64,000 bases of DNA from Venturia oleaginea (GCA_013176395.1 JABMLP010000010.1:1364001-1428000), one strand, 5' to 3'; positions 1-11,714 are shown, numbered from the stretch's first letter. The notes: generated by a model from the letters alone, not told the origin. Made by a program: numbers and translations.

Positions 1-201
1 GCATGTCATCTCATTCGCTGTTGATGCCGATGAGGTGGTCCGTAACAGTGAATGCCGTTCATGAAAGGATCTGAGAGATGAAGAACGAAGAGATGGTGAA
101 AGTACAGGAGCTTCGACATTGGAGGTCGATGATTTGACAGCTTAGTCAGCATTTTTTTCAAAACATCGTGAGCTTCTGTCCCAAACCCTTCGCGTAATGT
201 A

Positions 202-2551
202 ATGCCATTATCCAAGCCTGTCCTGAACCGCCTGTGCAATAATGGCACTGGAAATATGGCAAACGGGCTCCGCCATATCCAGAGACATCGTCTGACCTCC
301 CAAGTCCCCAGACTGCTTCACCATTCGCAATGCCTCCGCCGATACTCTACCGCCCCGCAGCCCTCATTCTCCCTCAGCAACGATAACAGCCATGGTATTC
401 AGGCTCCGAAAAGACGAGTCTGGAATCCTTCCGCCCATGGACAAGTACTGAGCTCTTCGGCCGTAAAAGATGGATTCACCGGTGTGGAAAAGACTCTGGG
501 GAGACTTCGAATAGAGGCATCGCATGGCTCATTGGAGGGTGGGACAAACGCGAAACTGCTCGCAGACCACCTTGTTCGTGTGCTTGGGGCAAAGCCGGAT
601 ATGAGAATGTATAGTTCGCTCATTCTTGCCAATAGCACGGAAGAAGGGTCTGTTGCAGAGGTCAAGGCGTTGATTCGGGACCTGCGAGCTGATGGCTTAG
701 ATTTGGACTCGTCGGCATGTCATGATGTATTGAAGGTATATATAGACGTTCGTAACGAACATGGACGGCACTTCTAATGGTTTCCGACCAGGTTCTCTCC
801 GTTCACCCAGACTACCTCCTCCAAACTGAGATACTCAATTACATGCAATCGAAATGGTTCAATTTGACCGAGAACGGCTGGCATGATGTTGTCACCATGC
901 TGCTGAGGGATCACCAGTTTGAGATGATGTTGGAGAAGCTCGATCGAATGAGAAGTCAGGGCATGCGTATACAGCCATGGCTATATGATCTCACAATGTA
1001 CAAGTTGACGGATATTGGCGAGCTGGATGAAGTCTTGAGACTGCTGAAACAACGCATTGCCGACGGAGAGTCTAACATATCTGCTCAGCTTTGGTATCAC
1101 CTGCTTGATGTTGGCAGCAGGGCACTCCACGTAAGAGTCCCAACGAAATCTTGTGAACCAACCACTAACGACTCTCACAGTACGAGCTGACGCGATATGT
1201 ATGGCATAGTCGCGTTCAGACGCGTTATATGAATCCATCATCTGGTCTCTGCGTGTATATACTCAATATCGCAGCCCGACACGGTGATGCACAACTAGCA
1301 CACAATATCATCAGCTTTCTCGAACAGCGGCCAGGCAATAATTTCGATCACTCGCATTATGAGTTACTCATTGCGGCCTACATCAACGCTGGCAACCTCG
1401 AGAACGCCCTTGCCATTCTCAGCGTCATGCAGACTGTCAACGTTCTCCCTAATGGAAGCACGACCCGTCCTGTCTACCAGTACCTCACCAAGTCAAGAAT
1501 ATCCCCCAAAGAAGCGTTCAGAATTCTACACGAGCTGCATAGCTCTGGGCAGCCAATATCTGTTGCCTCGATCAATTGCTTGATTGATGCTGCTATTCAT
1601 TTCGAAGACCTCAACCTCGCACTCGACTTCTACAAGTCTATCCATGAGCTTTGTGTTTCGGCTAAACCAAACATCGAGACGTTCAATTCACTTCTCCGTG
1701 GATGCCGAGTATGTGGCGACCGAAAAGACATTGCCCTTCTTTTGGCCGCGGAAATGGTTGCTCTCAAGATTCCACCAGATGCTCTCACGTACGATCGCAT
1801 GTTGCTCATCTGTATCCGACAAAAAGATGACTACGAGGACGGTATAAGATACTTCCAGGAGATGCAGGCTCAGCGAATGAAAATGAGATATGGCACCCTA
1901 CTTACGGCCGCCCGGAGATTGGCCATCGAAGCCGATCCGCGCGTCGATATCGTGTTGGACGAGATGGAGAATGTGTGCGATCTTAACCTTGTCATGAATT
2001 TGAGGCTGTGGGTGAAGAAGTATTGGGGTAACAAAAACATCAGCCTGACACGCGAGTCGGCCACCATTTCTCTGGAAGAACAAGAAAACAGCAGCAACGG
2101 CGAGGAGGATAGCTCATCATTTGCCAAGATGGATGCTCCAGAGTATTCGGATGGAGAACAAGGTCGTTTGAAAGAGACTAGCACCTCGCCCTCTTTCCAC
2201 GAAGAGGTGTCGGTGCCCCCAGCAGCCGAGTTTATAGACAACAGTGCAGAAGATCAGTTGGAAGACGCCATTTACCCCACAAAAGCTCCAGCTAGCCCTC
2301 AAGCAGCTATAGAGACATCAAGTGCAGTGGAAGACCTCCTACGACAAGAGCAGAATGACAGGTGGAATAAGACTTCAGCAAAAGATATGGATCCCACTAC
2401 CCACAAGTTGGGTGCAGACAAGGCTCCAGGGTCGTCGGCTGAGAAAAGGAAACCGTGGACGACCAGCAAAGACATTCAAGCCATGGAGGATGGGTACAGA
2501 GATATGGGCACGTTGGACATACAGAAACAGGCTCCTAGGCGTAGGATGTGA
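202..2551 (+). CDS. Pentatricopeptide-repeat (PPR) protein, probably mitochondrial
   Basis: Three exons can be joined in frame: 202-735, 792-1130 and 1181-2551, with introns of 56 and 50 nt (GTATAT...CCAG and GTAAGA...ACAG, the second with a CTAAC branch site). The product is 747 aa. The N-terminus is rich in Arg, Ser and His with few acids, as in mitochondrial presequences. The middle (about residues 100-550) is a chain of paired helices with PPR-like periodicity, for example the segments starting YELLIAAYINAGNLENALAI and ETFNSLLRGC. The last 180 residues are acidic, low-complexity and end in a basic patch. PPR proteins bind organellar RNA and act in its processing or translation; the target here is unknown. 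The start at 202 is the first ATG; an in-frame ATG at 256 is an alternative. The join is inferred from frame and splice signals, with no transcript evidence. Confidence 0.85.
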
Positions 2552-2949
2552 ATTGTGATTGTGTTGAGGAAAAGATGTTTCAATGTACCTATAGATATCC
2601 TTTATATAAATGTGCTTTCACAGAGTAGCTTCAAATTAATTGCCAAGTGATGTTCGTGTAAGTAGTCTTCTGGTCAAATGCTTCTTCGTATCGAGTACCA
2701 GCTATCTCTTGGAAAAGGGCAAGTGCGACGCGATGACGTCGACACCAAACAAAGAAACAAAGGCGAGACCGACCTCTCTTCTCTGTATTGTATACATAAG
2801 TACAATACAGTGAATACACACAACCTCTCTTCCCTGTATTGTATACAATATAGTGACTACACCAAAGACCAGGTCAGATAAGAAGATCACCAATTGGTCA
2901 ACGCATACGACTTCCTCCACCTCCACCAACTAAGCCTCACTGGCGCAAG
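2552..2949. repeat. Intergenic; short direct repeats with TGTATTGTATACA core
   Basis: This gap separates the PPR and PTEN-like genes, which run in the same direction. It holds a degenerate direct repeat of about 27 bp at roughly 2771-2797 and 2823-2849. Each copy reads CCTCTCTTC then TGTATTGTATACA, and the second is part of a longer palindrome-like stretch. They could be binding sites for the downstream promoter or just a small duplication. Otherwise only UTR-like sequence is visible. Confidence 0.4.
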
Positions 2950-4898
2950 ATGGTCGTCGTAAGCTCCCCCTCCCACTGACTCTACACTGTCCCTAACAAT
3001 GCCATCAGGCCAAACTCCTCCGTACCCTCATAGCCGGTCCCCGCGCCCGCCATCCAGATGTAGACCTAGACCTCTGCTACGTCTCGTCCTCCCCCGATCC
3101 CATCATAATCGCTACCTCCGGTCCCAGCGCGACCTACCCCCAACGCGCCTACCGCAACAATCTCGAAACCCTCACGAAGTTCTTGAATGACAGGCATGGA
3201 GAGGAATGGATGATATGGGAGTTCAGGGCGGAGGGGACGGGGTATCCTGATAGTGCTGTTGGGGGGAGGGTGTGGCATTTTCCGTGGCCTGATCATCATC
3301 CGCCGCCTTTTGGGTTGGTGCCGAGGATTATGGCTAGTATGAGGGATTGGCTGAAGCCGATTGAGGGGGTTAGTGGGTGGCCGAGTGGTGGCGAGGTGAA
3401 GAATGGGGGTACCACGGTCAAGAATGTGGATGGTGGCAATACTAGGGAGGTGAAGCTAAGTAGCAAAGGCACCAGTTTACAGGAAAAGACTGGGAGTGGG
3501 GGGTCTCAATCGCAAAGTCAGGGTACAAGGGATGGCTCATTATCTGGCAAGCAAGAAAAGAGCGGGGTGAAAGATGGTAGTAAGAGAGTGGTTGTTGTAC
3601 ATTGCAAGGCTGGAAAGGGCAGAAGTGGGACTGCTAGCTGCAGTTACTTGATTAGCGAGGAAGGTTGGACGAAAGAGGATGCTGTCAATAGATTCACTGA
3701 GAGGAGGATGAGACCTGGATGGAACCAGAAGGGTGTCAGCATCCCCAGTCAATTGAGATGGCTCGACTATGTCGAAAGGTGGAAGAATGGTGGAAAGCTA
3801 TACGTGGAAAGAAAAGTGGAGGTCACAGAGGTTCACGTTTGGGGGTTGAAAAACGGTGTAGAGGTCTCTGTGAGAGGCTTCATCGAGGAAGGAAAGGTCA
3901 TAAAGGTCTGGCATACTTTCAAGGACGATGAGAGGGAGGTTGTTAGAGGCAAGGTCGGTGACTTTGGTTTCTCTGAGGCGGTCATGGATATGGTCAACAA
4001 ACCATCCAGTAAGCCCAACAGCCAAGCTGGGACGCCGAAGAACCGTTCGCTGGAGGATCTAAAGAACAAGCCAAGTGCTTCCTCGAATCTCGCCACGTGC
4101 AGTAGTACGGCCTCCAAGTTGAGAGCGGCCGCTGCCAAGTCGAAAGCTGATTCGAACAAAATATCATCAGACCTCAACAGCGAGCAGAAGTTATCCGAGT
4201 CATCCTCGGAAAGTACGGGCACAAATTTCAAGACCGGATCCGCAGACACAGATGGCTGCGTCGAATCAAGACCAGAATCGGTAGCAACAAACATTCCCGG
4301 GGCGTACCCAATCACTGGCGATGGAGCTCCAAAATCCGATCAAATAGCCCCAACAACGACCACAATAGCCACCACCTCCACGAACGCAGTGGCAAACAAC
4401 ACCATAATGTATACAGGAGCAGATGCAGTCTTCCGACCAAAGAAACCGATCATCCTTGACTCGAATGATATCAACATCGACACCGAACGAAAAACCAAGG
4501 GCGCCTATACATTCGGTCTCACAACGTCTGTCTCCCACGTCTGGTTCAACACCTTTTTCGAAGGCAATGGACCCGAGAATAACGGCCGTGCTGCTTCCTC
4601 TGGCGTCTTTGAAATCGAATGGGATAAAATGGATGGGATTAAGGGGAGTAGTACGAGGGGACAAAGAGCTTTTGAAAAGTTGCAGGTTGTGTGGAAGGTT
4701 GTTGATGGGGATGTAGGCAGTGTTGTTAGGGAACCGACGCCTGGGGAGGAAGTCAAACAGGCCGAGCCGGCGGACTGGAAAGGTGTTAAGGATAAGGTAA
4801 AGCCGGAACAGGGGGCTGTTGTGCCGGAGAGTAGTGATGAGGAGGATCAGGGGACTGTTAGTCATGTTGGGGAGGTTGCTACTGATGGTATGAAATGA
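2950..4898 (+). CDS. PTEN-like dual-specificity / phosphoinositide 3-phosphatase
   Basis: A 9-nt first exon (2950-2958, Met-Val-Val), an intron of 50 nt (2959-3008, GTAAGC...TCAG with CTAAC) and exon 3009-4898 give 632 aa. The N-terminal part matches PTEN/TEP1-type phosphatases: a segment like DLCYVSSSPDPIIIATSGPS, then YPQRAYRNN, WEFRAEGTGYPDS and the PWPDHHPPPF loop. The P-loop HCKAGKGRSGT at residues 201-211 has catalytic Cys202 and Arg208 and the two Lys residues typical of PTEN. About 65 residues of Gly/Ser/Lys-rich sequence separate the WPDHHPPP loop from the P-loop, an insertion relative to animal PTEN. After the phosphatase domain comes a C2-like region broken by a long Ser/Thr/Asn-rich linker, then a WFNTFFEG segment and an acidic tail. 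The family removes the 3-phosphate of PtdIns(3,4,5)P3 at membranes. The family call is strong; substrate is inferred. Confidence 0.88.
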
Positions 4899-5528
4899 GT
4901 AAGTGAAAGAGTGAACGAGTGAGTGATGGCGAGAAAGGCATAGGTATGATTGGGCTTCAGTTTTTATACCCGTACACGTTGTAAAGTGTCAGTATGTACA
5001 TCCTTCATTTCGAGTCCTGAACTTTGATGTTGTCTCGTCGACTTTGTAAGATTACCAAACTATCCATCATGCTGTCCTTTGTTAAACGGAACTATTCGCC
5101 AGCACCTGTCTGTTGCTTTACTTTGCTTTGCCTCTCGAAAGAAGAAAAAAGTCGGTGTTTTGAGATGTGTAGCATGCAAGTTGTTGGTCTATCTTCGTCT
5201 GTGAAACGAGGGTGGGAATAAGGCCATGTGGAATCGAGTTTACGATTTCTGGACGTCGTGGACTCGGGGTTTCTTTCCTGTCCTGGGAGATTTGGATTGG
5301 TCGCGGTCGCCTGGTGGGTAGGTATGTTATTGGGGTCTAGGGAAGTCTTTGGGTATGTATGGTATGATGGTGCTCGCAGCGGAATGGAAACCGATGTCCT
5401 GGTAACTTTGGAGGCGATGGAGGAGACGGGGAGGAAATAAAAGTACATATTACTAGGAAGATTAGCTTTTGTTGATTTACAAACCGATGCAAAAACAAGC
5501 AATCTACAGACAACGATGTATGTACTTA
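4899..5528. other. Intergenic, no gene seen
   Basis: About 630 bases between the PTEN-like gene and the broken ankyrin fragment. Only short shadow reading frames are present. No repeat, RNA gene or regulatory motif was recognised. Confidence 0.5.
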
Positions 5529-6142
5529 CTATTCCACGCCCCCATTCTCTGCCAGAACGTCCGCAACACTGTCGTGACCATTCTCTCTTGCTACAAGCAG
5601 TGATGTTCGACTATCTTGACTTTGCAAGTTGACAGCAGCCCCCGAATCAATGAGTGTTTGCACTATTGTCTCCTGGCCTTGGAACGCTGCATGCCACAGT
5701 GTGGTTTGACCGAGACTATTTTTCGAGTTAAAGTCGGCCTTTGCTTTCAGCAATGTTTGAGCCACTTCATTGTGACCTTCCATCACTACATACCAGAGGC
5801 GTCAATCATTGATGATCTTTTATGTTTACGTCAAGGTCATCGGCATTTGCCAAGAGTAGAGTAATAGTTTCGGCCCATTCTTTGTTCATTTTTTGTGTGA
5901 ACCGTGTCCATTTTGATTGGGGGCCCGCTTGCTGGGCTTTCATACGTCCACGTTTTATAATGGTGTCCATTGATTCCATGTATTGCGATAATGTCTGGCA
6001 GCGGCGTGCCGGATTCTTCTGAGCTAGAGCCATCGTGTAAGAGGCAAAGTCCATTATTTGCAGCAGTGGTCAAGTCATCTCCGCCTGGAAGAGACTTGGA
6101 TTTGGGTGAAGCATCGGTGAGGTCTCGTTCAAACTCGGACAA
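5529..6142 (-). pseudogene. Broken SERAC1-like / ankyrin-repeat gene
   Basis: On the minus strand, a start at 6142 leads into a segment containing PDIIAIHGINGHHYKTWT, the N-terminal signature of fungal SERAC1-like alpha/beta-hydrolase proteins that often carry NACHT and repeat domains. The frame then changes. A second frame carries AETITLLLANADDLDVNIKD and runs into a stop (TGA near 5809). A third frame (5786 to 5529) carries about two and a half ankyrin repeats, including GQTTLWHAAFQGQETIVQTL and NGHDSVADVLAENG. Joining them needs at least one stop bypass and one frameshift around 5790-5809. The hydrolase core and any central domain are missing, so this looks like a deletion derivative. A short spliced gene is possible but no convincing intron spans the ankyrin break. 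Confidence 0.65.
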
Positions 6143-7330
6143 ATCCCGCTTTTGTATCTGAATTGGATGAAGCCATCACGCCAGGCCAGTACGTCTCCTG
6201 TATGGCCATTTCCAGATGAACGTGGCCATCGTCAAGTATGCCAGCGAATGGAGATTTGCCATAATGAGCTTACCTAGAAGGCTGTTTGTTAAGCTTCTAT
6301 TTGAAATACGATCTATGTGTAATGGGACGAGTCTGCTCCTGGTATAACTACTGTGAAGCGGAAGCAATCAATCGACGAGGCTTTGAACCAATCATTGCAA
6401 GACTAAAAGTACCAAAAGGTACGGGAGATGTGTATACGTCTGAGATCCGCAGGTAAAAGCAGCATCAAGCAAGAATCAATGCCAGATGGACAGTACAATA
6501 CCATGCCGGCTCGATTCCAATTGCCATTTGTTCACTCTGTTCGTCTCGACGATGGACATCAACGGATTGCAAGATTCCGTCGTAAGCTCGGTCTAGAATC
6601 TACAGCTGCCCTTCCTCATAGCCTTCTCTGATTGTCAAGTCATTTCGAATGTGCCAGATGGATTTATAATGATCTCGAGAGACAGACAGTTGGAGGCATC
6701 GAGCCGCAGGCGCGATTGGGGAGGTTTTCAGGTGGTAGGGAGGACTTGGGACGGGAAAGAACTCGTCGTGATGGTTTCCAAATAGCATCGGTAGTACACA
6801 GGTAAATGCAATGTGGTGACGCAGAAGTGGATGTGGATGTCCGCTCAGAGCGGTATATTTGAGCCCGGCGCTATTTTCGAGCCTTAGGTCATCCAATTTG
6901 ACCTCGCTTCATCAACACCGGGTCTCATCATTTCTCTATCATGTTCATCCACTCCTATCACTCTACACATACAACCAAGACACGCTTAGCGTTGCATCCC
7001 ACCAATTGCCCTGGTCCGAAGGATTTCGTAGCCCTCCATATCGCTACTAGTTACCAGTAGTCCATATCTTGACCAGGGACTTTGCATTCCACGTCAACAA
7101 TGAAGAGAGGGAGTGCGTGGATGTTACATGCCGGAGTCGAGAGACCTTTTCCGGAAGCTGGGTCTCATATCTGAAAAATATCTCTGTCCCGGATTATCCA
7201 CAGACGCTGGAAGGACACATTTGACACGAGGCAAACCCAAATGTGGTAAATCAAGATCTTAAATAAGGTCGAGAAGTCTCTATTTCGAACCCAATCTGAC
7301 CCTCCTGAAATGGCCATACACTCAGTACCA
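6143..7330. other. Gene-poor stretch, no gene seen
   Basis: Short frames on both strands have no recognisable family, and none joins to a neighbour by good splice signals. No repeat or RNA gene was recognised. Confidence 0.4.
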
Positions 7331-7349
7331 ATCTCCATTGATCACTCTC

Positions 7350-7523
7350 GACTTATCATGCGGACGACATTCAAACTGCACCGGGCCCAGGCCTGATCAA
7401 ATGCAAAACGATTAGTTGCGACGAAGGCTCTGCCATTGATTGGTGTAATTTTCAACCTTACATGATTGAGATGGACAATGCGATGCCTCTTGCCCAAGCG
7501 GCGAGAAAAAGCCTTCAAGATTG
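7350..7523 (+). pseudogene. Decayed copy 1 of a small Cys-containing protein
   Basis: Plus-strand translation of this stretch reads through CKTISCDEGSAIDWCNF and MDNAMPLAQAARKSL without a usable start and ends at a possible donor (GTAAGT) after a DCRR segment near 7530. The same pattern recurs about 560 bases downstream (CRTISCDDGAGIDRCN, then DSALPLAMAARMA), so the two are tandem paralogs. The Cys pattern suggests a small, probably secreted protein, but no signal peptide exon was found. I do not recognise the family. The strand is set by the similarity to copy 2, although an open frame also exists on the minus strand. Confidence 0.4.
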
Positions 7524-7736
7524 TAGAAGGGTAAGTGCCAACAGAACGGACCCTCCAGGCATGCATGAGGAGGGTCTAGTCTAGGGCAAACTATCAGCAC
7601 AGACTTTTCGATGTAACTGGAAGTTAGAGCACTTCGGGGCGACGGCCTAGATGCGAGCAGAGGTTGCAAGTTGCATGCTGAGTGGGTCGTCGACAAGGAT
7701 GGCAAAAGCATCCCCTAAAAGACCAAACACACAGTA

Positions 7737-8263
7737 GTGCGTGATCCAAAATCAGGCGTCGAGTGGGAAAATTTGAGCCGGACCACGTGGAAGAGGGACC
7801 CCGTCTGCCCCGACAACAGTTTCTACGAATCCTACGATAAGATCAAGACTATATTCTCTCCAAACAGAAGAATTCTCGACGGCGTGCCCAGATACCTCGA
7901 AGACCACAAGGACGCGATCGAGGTCCCCGGCTCACCGACTTCGGAATTGTGGAAGTGCAGGACAATCAGCTGCGACGATGGAGCAGGTATTGACCGGTGC
8001 AATCATCACCCGCACACTATCAGACGGATAGTGCGCTGCCGCTAGCCATGGCAGCTAGGATGGCTATCAACCGCTATAAGGGGAAGACGGGGTCTGTTCT
8101 CGACTGGAGTGGTAAGCATGATACGGGTTTGATGTGGGTTCAGATGTATAGTGAGGATGGGGAGATGGCAGTTCAATTTCAACATCTGGAGGGAGTGGAT
8201 TGTAAGTTGCATGACGAGTATGTTTTCAAGAAGGATGATAAGGGAAAGTGGATCAGGCAGTAG
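7737..8263 (+). pseudogene. Copy 2 of the small Cys-containing protein, frameshifted
   Basis: The first frame (from 7737, no ATG) carries VCPDNSFYESYDKIKTIF, RYLEDHKDAIEVPGSP and CRTISCDDGAGIDRCNHH, then hits TAG at about 8043. The continuation seen in copy 1 is found one frame over, in DSALPLAMAARMAINRYKG to a stop at 8263. No GT-AG pair joins the two parts in frame, so a single-base lesion near 8020-8030 is the simplest reading. The 3' part ends in a basic KGKWIRQ tail. The lack of a start codon means a 5' exon is missing or lost. Function unknown. Confidence 0.4.
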
Positions 8264-9502
8264 AGATGGCTACAACCCAGCATTTCGAGAAGGACAGTGA
8301 AAGGAAGGGAGATTAGACGTGAAACGTGGTAGGAATTAGGAGGCTATGGTGCAGGTAGTATAATGGAATATCTTTTCCCCTTACGATTGTCGCAAGAGAG
8401 TTTGAAAACTCATGGATGGTGTGTTCCCCATATCTACGAAGCAGGAAGACGATATTCTGATAGATTATGGCCATGCGAGGGCCAGCCAATCCTACGCTTT
8501 GATATTCATTTCGGTATTTCCCTGCTGCAGTCACTCCCTCGTTACAGGAATTTGGGGATGTTGATCGATACCAATGAAGTCAACGAGGAGAGAAATCCAG
8601 TTGTTTCGCCGTTCTCATGAAACAGGTATTAACCACAGAGCTACAGGAATGCTTTGTTTCGTCTCGTAATAGAACAATAATTCAACTGATGGAATACGTT
8701 GCGGATGATTGCTGTGTGGTAGAGATGGAAGGAAGAAGGTGGAGAGGCTTTGATCGGAGATCTCTCGGATCTCGGGAGACTGAATAGGCAAGGTCAAATC
8801 GAGGAGAGAATCTCCAATCACCCTTTGCTTTTCTCTTCCACTTCGCCTCTTCACCACCTCTTTTCGAATCGCGTCGAGTACGCTCGAGCCTACTGGGCAG
8901 CCTTCTCTTTGATCTCCTTCCATCTTCAACTAAACCACAGCGAAACATCGTCCATGGCTATATCTTACACCTGCTGGGTGGTTGGAGCATGTCAGGAGTC
9001 TGTATTCAGGCGAGGCAGGATCCCTACGATTCTCACATAAACGGGAGTACTTCATTTCGCAGTATCACCTATCAGGTCATCAGAATCTGCCAGACGGAAT
9101 GCAGCAAAAACGCGGACGGGGAACCCGAAATTAACCCTTCTTACAACTCTCCAGCCATGCAACTTCGTCTCTATCAGTGGTCGTTTATCTTGGTTGCCAA
9201 GGACACACCATATAAAATGAGGATGGTACTGGCTGCAACGATGGCATTCCTCAATCCTCCTATACCTGATCGGATCCTCCTACTCCTAATCGGATCCTCC
9301 TACTCCTGATCGAATAGAACTTCCTGTCCTCGATTATTTTGTACTGAAAGAATGCAAAAGACGGATTCAGTCAAGGGTTCGATTTGCTTAGCAGCTCAAA
9401 TCCCTTCACCCGTAGTCAACCAGGCTTTCGTATATTTATCTTGCCGTTCTTTTCTGTTATCTCAGTCTTCAGACGTTTGGCTCTCTCACATTCCTTTTCA
9501 TC
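8264..9502. other. Gene-poor stretch with a 20-bp tandem duplication
   Basis: No credible gene. At 9269-9308 a 20-bp unit beginning ATCGGATCCTCCTACTCCT is repeated twice in tandem. The rest is unremarkable. Confidence 0.4.
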
Positions 9503-10483
9503 ATGTTGCTCGTCCACTCTTTTGGTTCCCTTGTCACGCTCTTTTTGCTGCGTACTGGTTTTGTGCATGCCATCATTCTGCACGATCTACCTCATTCACC
9601 AGGAAATAGCTGGCCGATTGACTACACGCGAATCGTTCGCCGCCAGGAAGATTATGGTGTTCTCGGATTACGAGACACAAGATCTTTTCTGTGGGGAAGT
9701 TGGAAACCTCAAATACGTATTAGGACAACGTTGACAAGGCTCTAGGCACAGATAAGGATACCCCAGTCTTTGGCAATTTGATCATCCGCTTTCCTGGCGA
9801 AGAAGAAAATGTCCTCTCCATGCAGAGATTCAAGGGTATGACAAAGGCTATTACTTGCGACAATGACTCTAAGTCGATGGAAATCACTTTTCAAGACGAC
9901 AAGACCTTTGAATGCCCCCAAAATCTGTGGGATTGGGTCAACGGAGCTGATAATCACACCTTTGTGATGGTTACCGGGACGGGAGACTGTGGCTGGAACG
10001 ATCAAAGAGTGCCTTTCATCATATCTACGATACAGTACGACGAGGAAGCGAACGTTGCGCGTCTTAGCACCACCGCTACTAATTGGAGCTCTGCGATTCA
10101 TTCATACCAATTGCACGTCGGCAGCCTGGAAATTTCATCGACAGCCACGAAGAGAAGCATTGAATCAAATTTCAACAAGGACTCGTCAATCGGATTTGAT
10201 CATAAGATACCCAATGGCGCCATCACTCTTGCTACAAACTCGAATGATTCAGTCTCATTCTCTTGTGTCGACTGCAGCACGCGCGGAAAGTTCCAATTCG
10301 GACTGCACCTGGAGACCAAATTCATGGTTCCGAAAAAGGCCTTTGTCACTATGAGTCCCCGTGGAGTTACAGTAGGGTCGCACAAGTTTCCGTACAGCCG
10401 AGATCGCTCAAAAAATGGTGATTCTTGTAATTACATTATCGCGCTTTCAACGTGATCATTTTCGCTCATATTCTCGTATAATG

Positions 10484-11714
10484 TACAGTAATACCAGGGC
10501 TACAAAATGAGCCACTCAGTGAGCTATTTAGTATTTTGTGTGCCAACCATCTGCCGCCAGTAATACCTCAACCCTCCTTGGCATTGACTCAAGTACAGCA
10601 TCAAAACAATGTTGTTCAATAAGCCGCCAGGCCTTAATAAGTGCTTCTCCTAGAACCTCTCGTATATTGTCTACACCGCCAGTAACGTATTCAATCATAG
10701 CTTCCACTTTGTAGACTAATTCCTTGAGCCTCCGCCAGAGGTTTTCAATCGGGTTCATATCAGGACTGTAGGGCGGCGCATCTTGTAGTGGAATGAGGTT
10801 TTCCTTGAACCAGACTGTAGTCTTTTTGGCTTTGTGGATAGGCGCGTTATCCTGCATAAATTTAAGGCCCGGTTCATATACTGTAGGTAGCATTTCGTCG
10901 AGTAACTTGATATACGAGTTCGTAGAGTAGCCTTGACGCTTGCTCTCTAGATCACGCTTAAGAATGTACAATTCAGAGCGCCCTACTTGGCCAGAGAAGC
11001 ATGCCCAAATCATGATAGACACTCCTTTACCTCTCTTATAGGTATCAATCATTGAGGTCTCCCATTTTTGTCCTGGTGTGCGAAAACACCATGTTCTTGC
11101 CTTGCCGGTCCCTCGCTCAACTGAGCACTCGTCAGACCATATAATCTTCGCCCAATCTTCAGCTTTCCACGGGATGTGCTGCTCTGCCCAGAGCTTCCTG
11201 GCGTCAGCATGTACCTGTGTGAGGAAAAGGCGCCTTGCAGACCTCCAATTTGCGATTCCGTACTCTTTCAATCTCCTCCTGATGGTATCCTTCGAAAAAT
11301 CGATGCAAGCCTGTCTTTTGACCTCCTCGTACGTTAACTTAGGCTGCGTACGTATAATGCATAACAGAGATCGTTCATCTCGGTCTGTATACGAGCGTAG
11401 CCGGCCGCTGGAAGGTAGGGATTCGCCGTTCTGGCGTAATGGGGCCTTTTCAAGGCTGTATTGGATGGTGGAACGCGGTAGTTTTTGTAGCGCCGCAATT
11501 GCGCCTAAACTGAGCCCGGCTTCACGCTGCGCATCAATTTTGCCGCGTTGATATGGAGTAAGACGATGATTAGGAAGCCTCTGCGGGTTTATAGGAGTCA
11601 ATGGCTTTCGTTGAGGTGGCATAATGGTAGTGCAAAGATAATGTGTTAAAAGATGAGAGTTTTAGATTTCGCGTTTTCGCTTAATTGTACGGAAACTTTT
11701 GCCCTAGTACTGTA
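10484..11714 (-). mobile_element. Tc1/mariner (DD34E) DNA transposon with TA target duplication
   Basis: The element occupies 10486-11712 and is flanked by TA at 10484-10485 and 11713-11714. Its ends form short imperfect inverted repeats: CAGTAATACCAGGGC on the left and CAGTACTAGGGC on the right (reverse complement). It carries one intact transposase on the minus strand. The size of about 1.2 kb is normal for a complete fungal Tc1-like element. The insertion lies inside the secreted-protein pseudogene. Confidence 0.85.
10528..11622 (-). CDS. Tc1/mariner-family transposase, intact
   Basis: An uninterrupted frame of 364 aa starts at the ATG at 11622. Residues 15-130 form paired helix-turn-helix DNA-binding domains (LTPYQRGKIDAQREAGLSLG and a second unit ending near YGIANWRSARR). 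The DDE domain shows the first Asp in IIWSDECSVE, the second in MQDNAPIH and the catalytic Glu in YSPDMNPIENLW. There are 34 residues between the second Asp and the Glu, which makes it DD34E as in Tc1 and Fusarium impala-like elements. All three acids are present and no stop or frameshift is seen, so the enzyme may be active. It cuts and pastes the element at TA dinucleotides in the nucleus. Confidence 0.93.
   Translation of the reverse strand: MPPQRKPLTPINPQRLPNHRLTPYQRGKIDAQREAGLSLGAIAALQKLPRSTIQYSLEKAPLRQNGESLPSSGRLRSYTDRDERSLLCIIRTQPKLTYEEVKRQACIDFSKDTIRRRLKEYGIANWRSARRLFLTQVHADARKLWAEQHIPWKAEDWAKIIWSDECSVERGTGKARTWCFRTPGQKWETSMIDTYKRGKGVSIMIWACFSGQVGRSELYILKRDLESKRQGYSTNSYIKLLDEMLPTVYEPGLKFMQDNAPIHKAKKTTVWFKENLIPLQDAPPYSPDMNPIENLWRRLKELVYKVEAMIEYVTGGVDNIREVLGEALIKAWRLIEQHCFDAVLESMPRRVEVLLAADGWHTKY

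Noticed and set aside
4266..4865. 199-aa minus-strand frame
   Set aside because: It is antisense to the PTEN-like gene, which has clear domain motifs; the minus frame has none.
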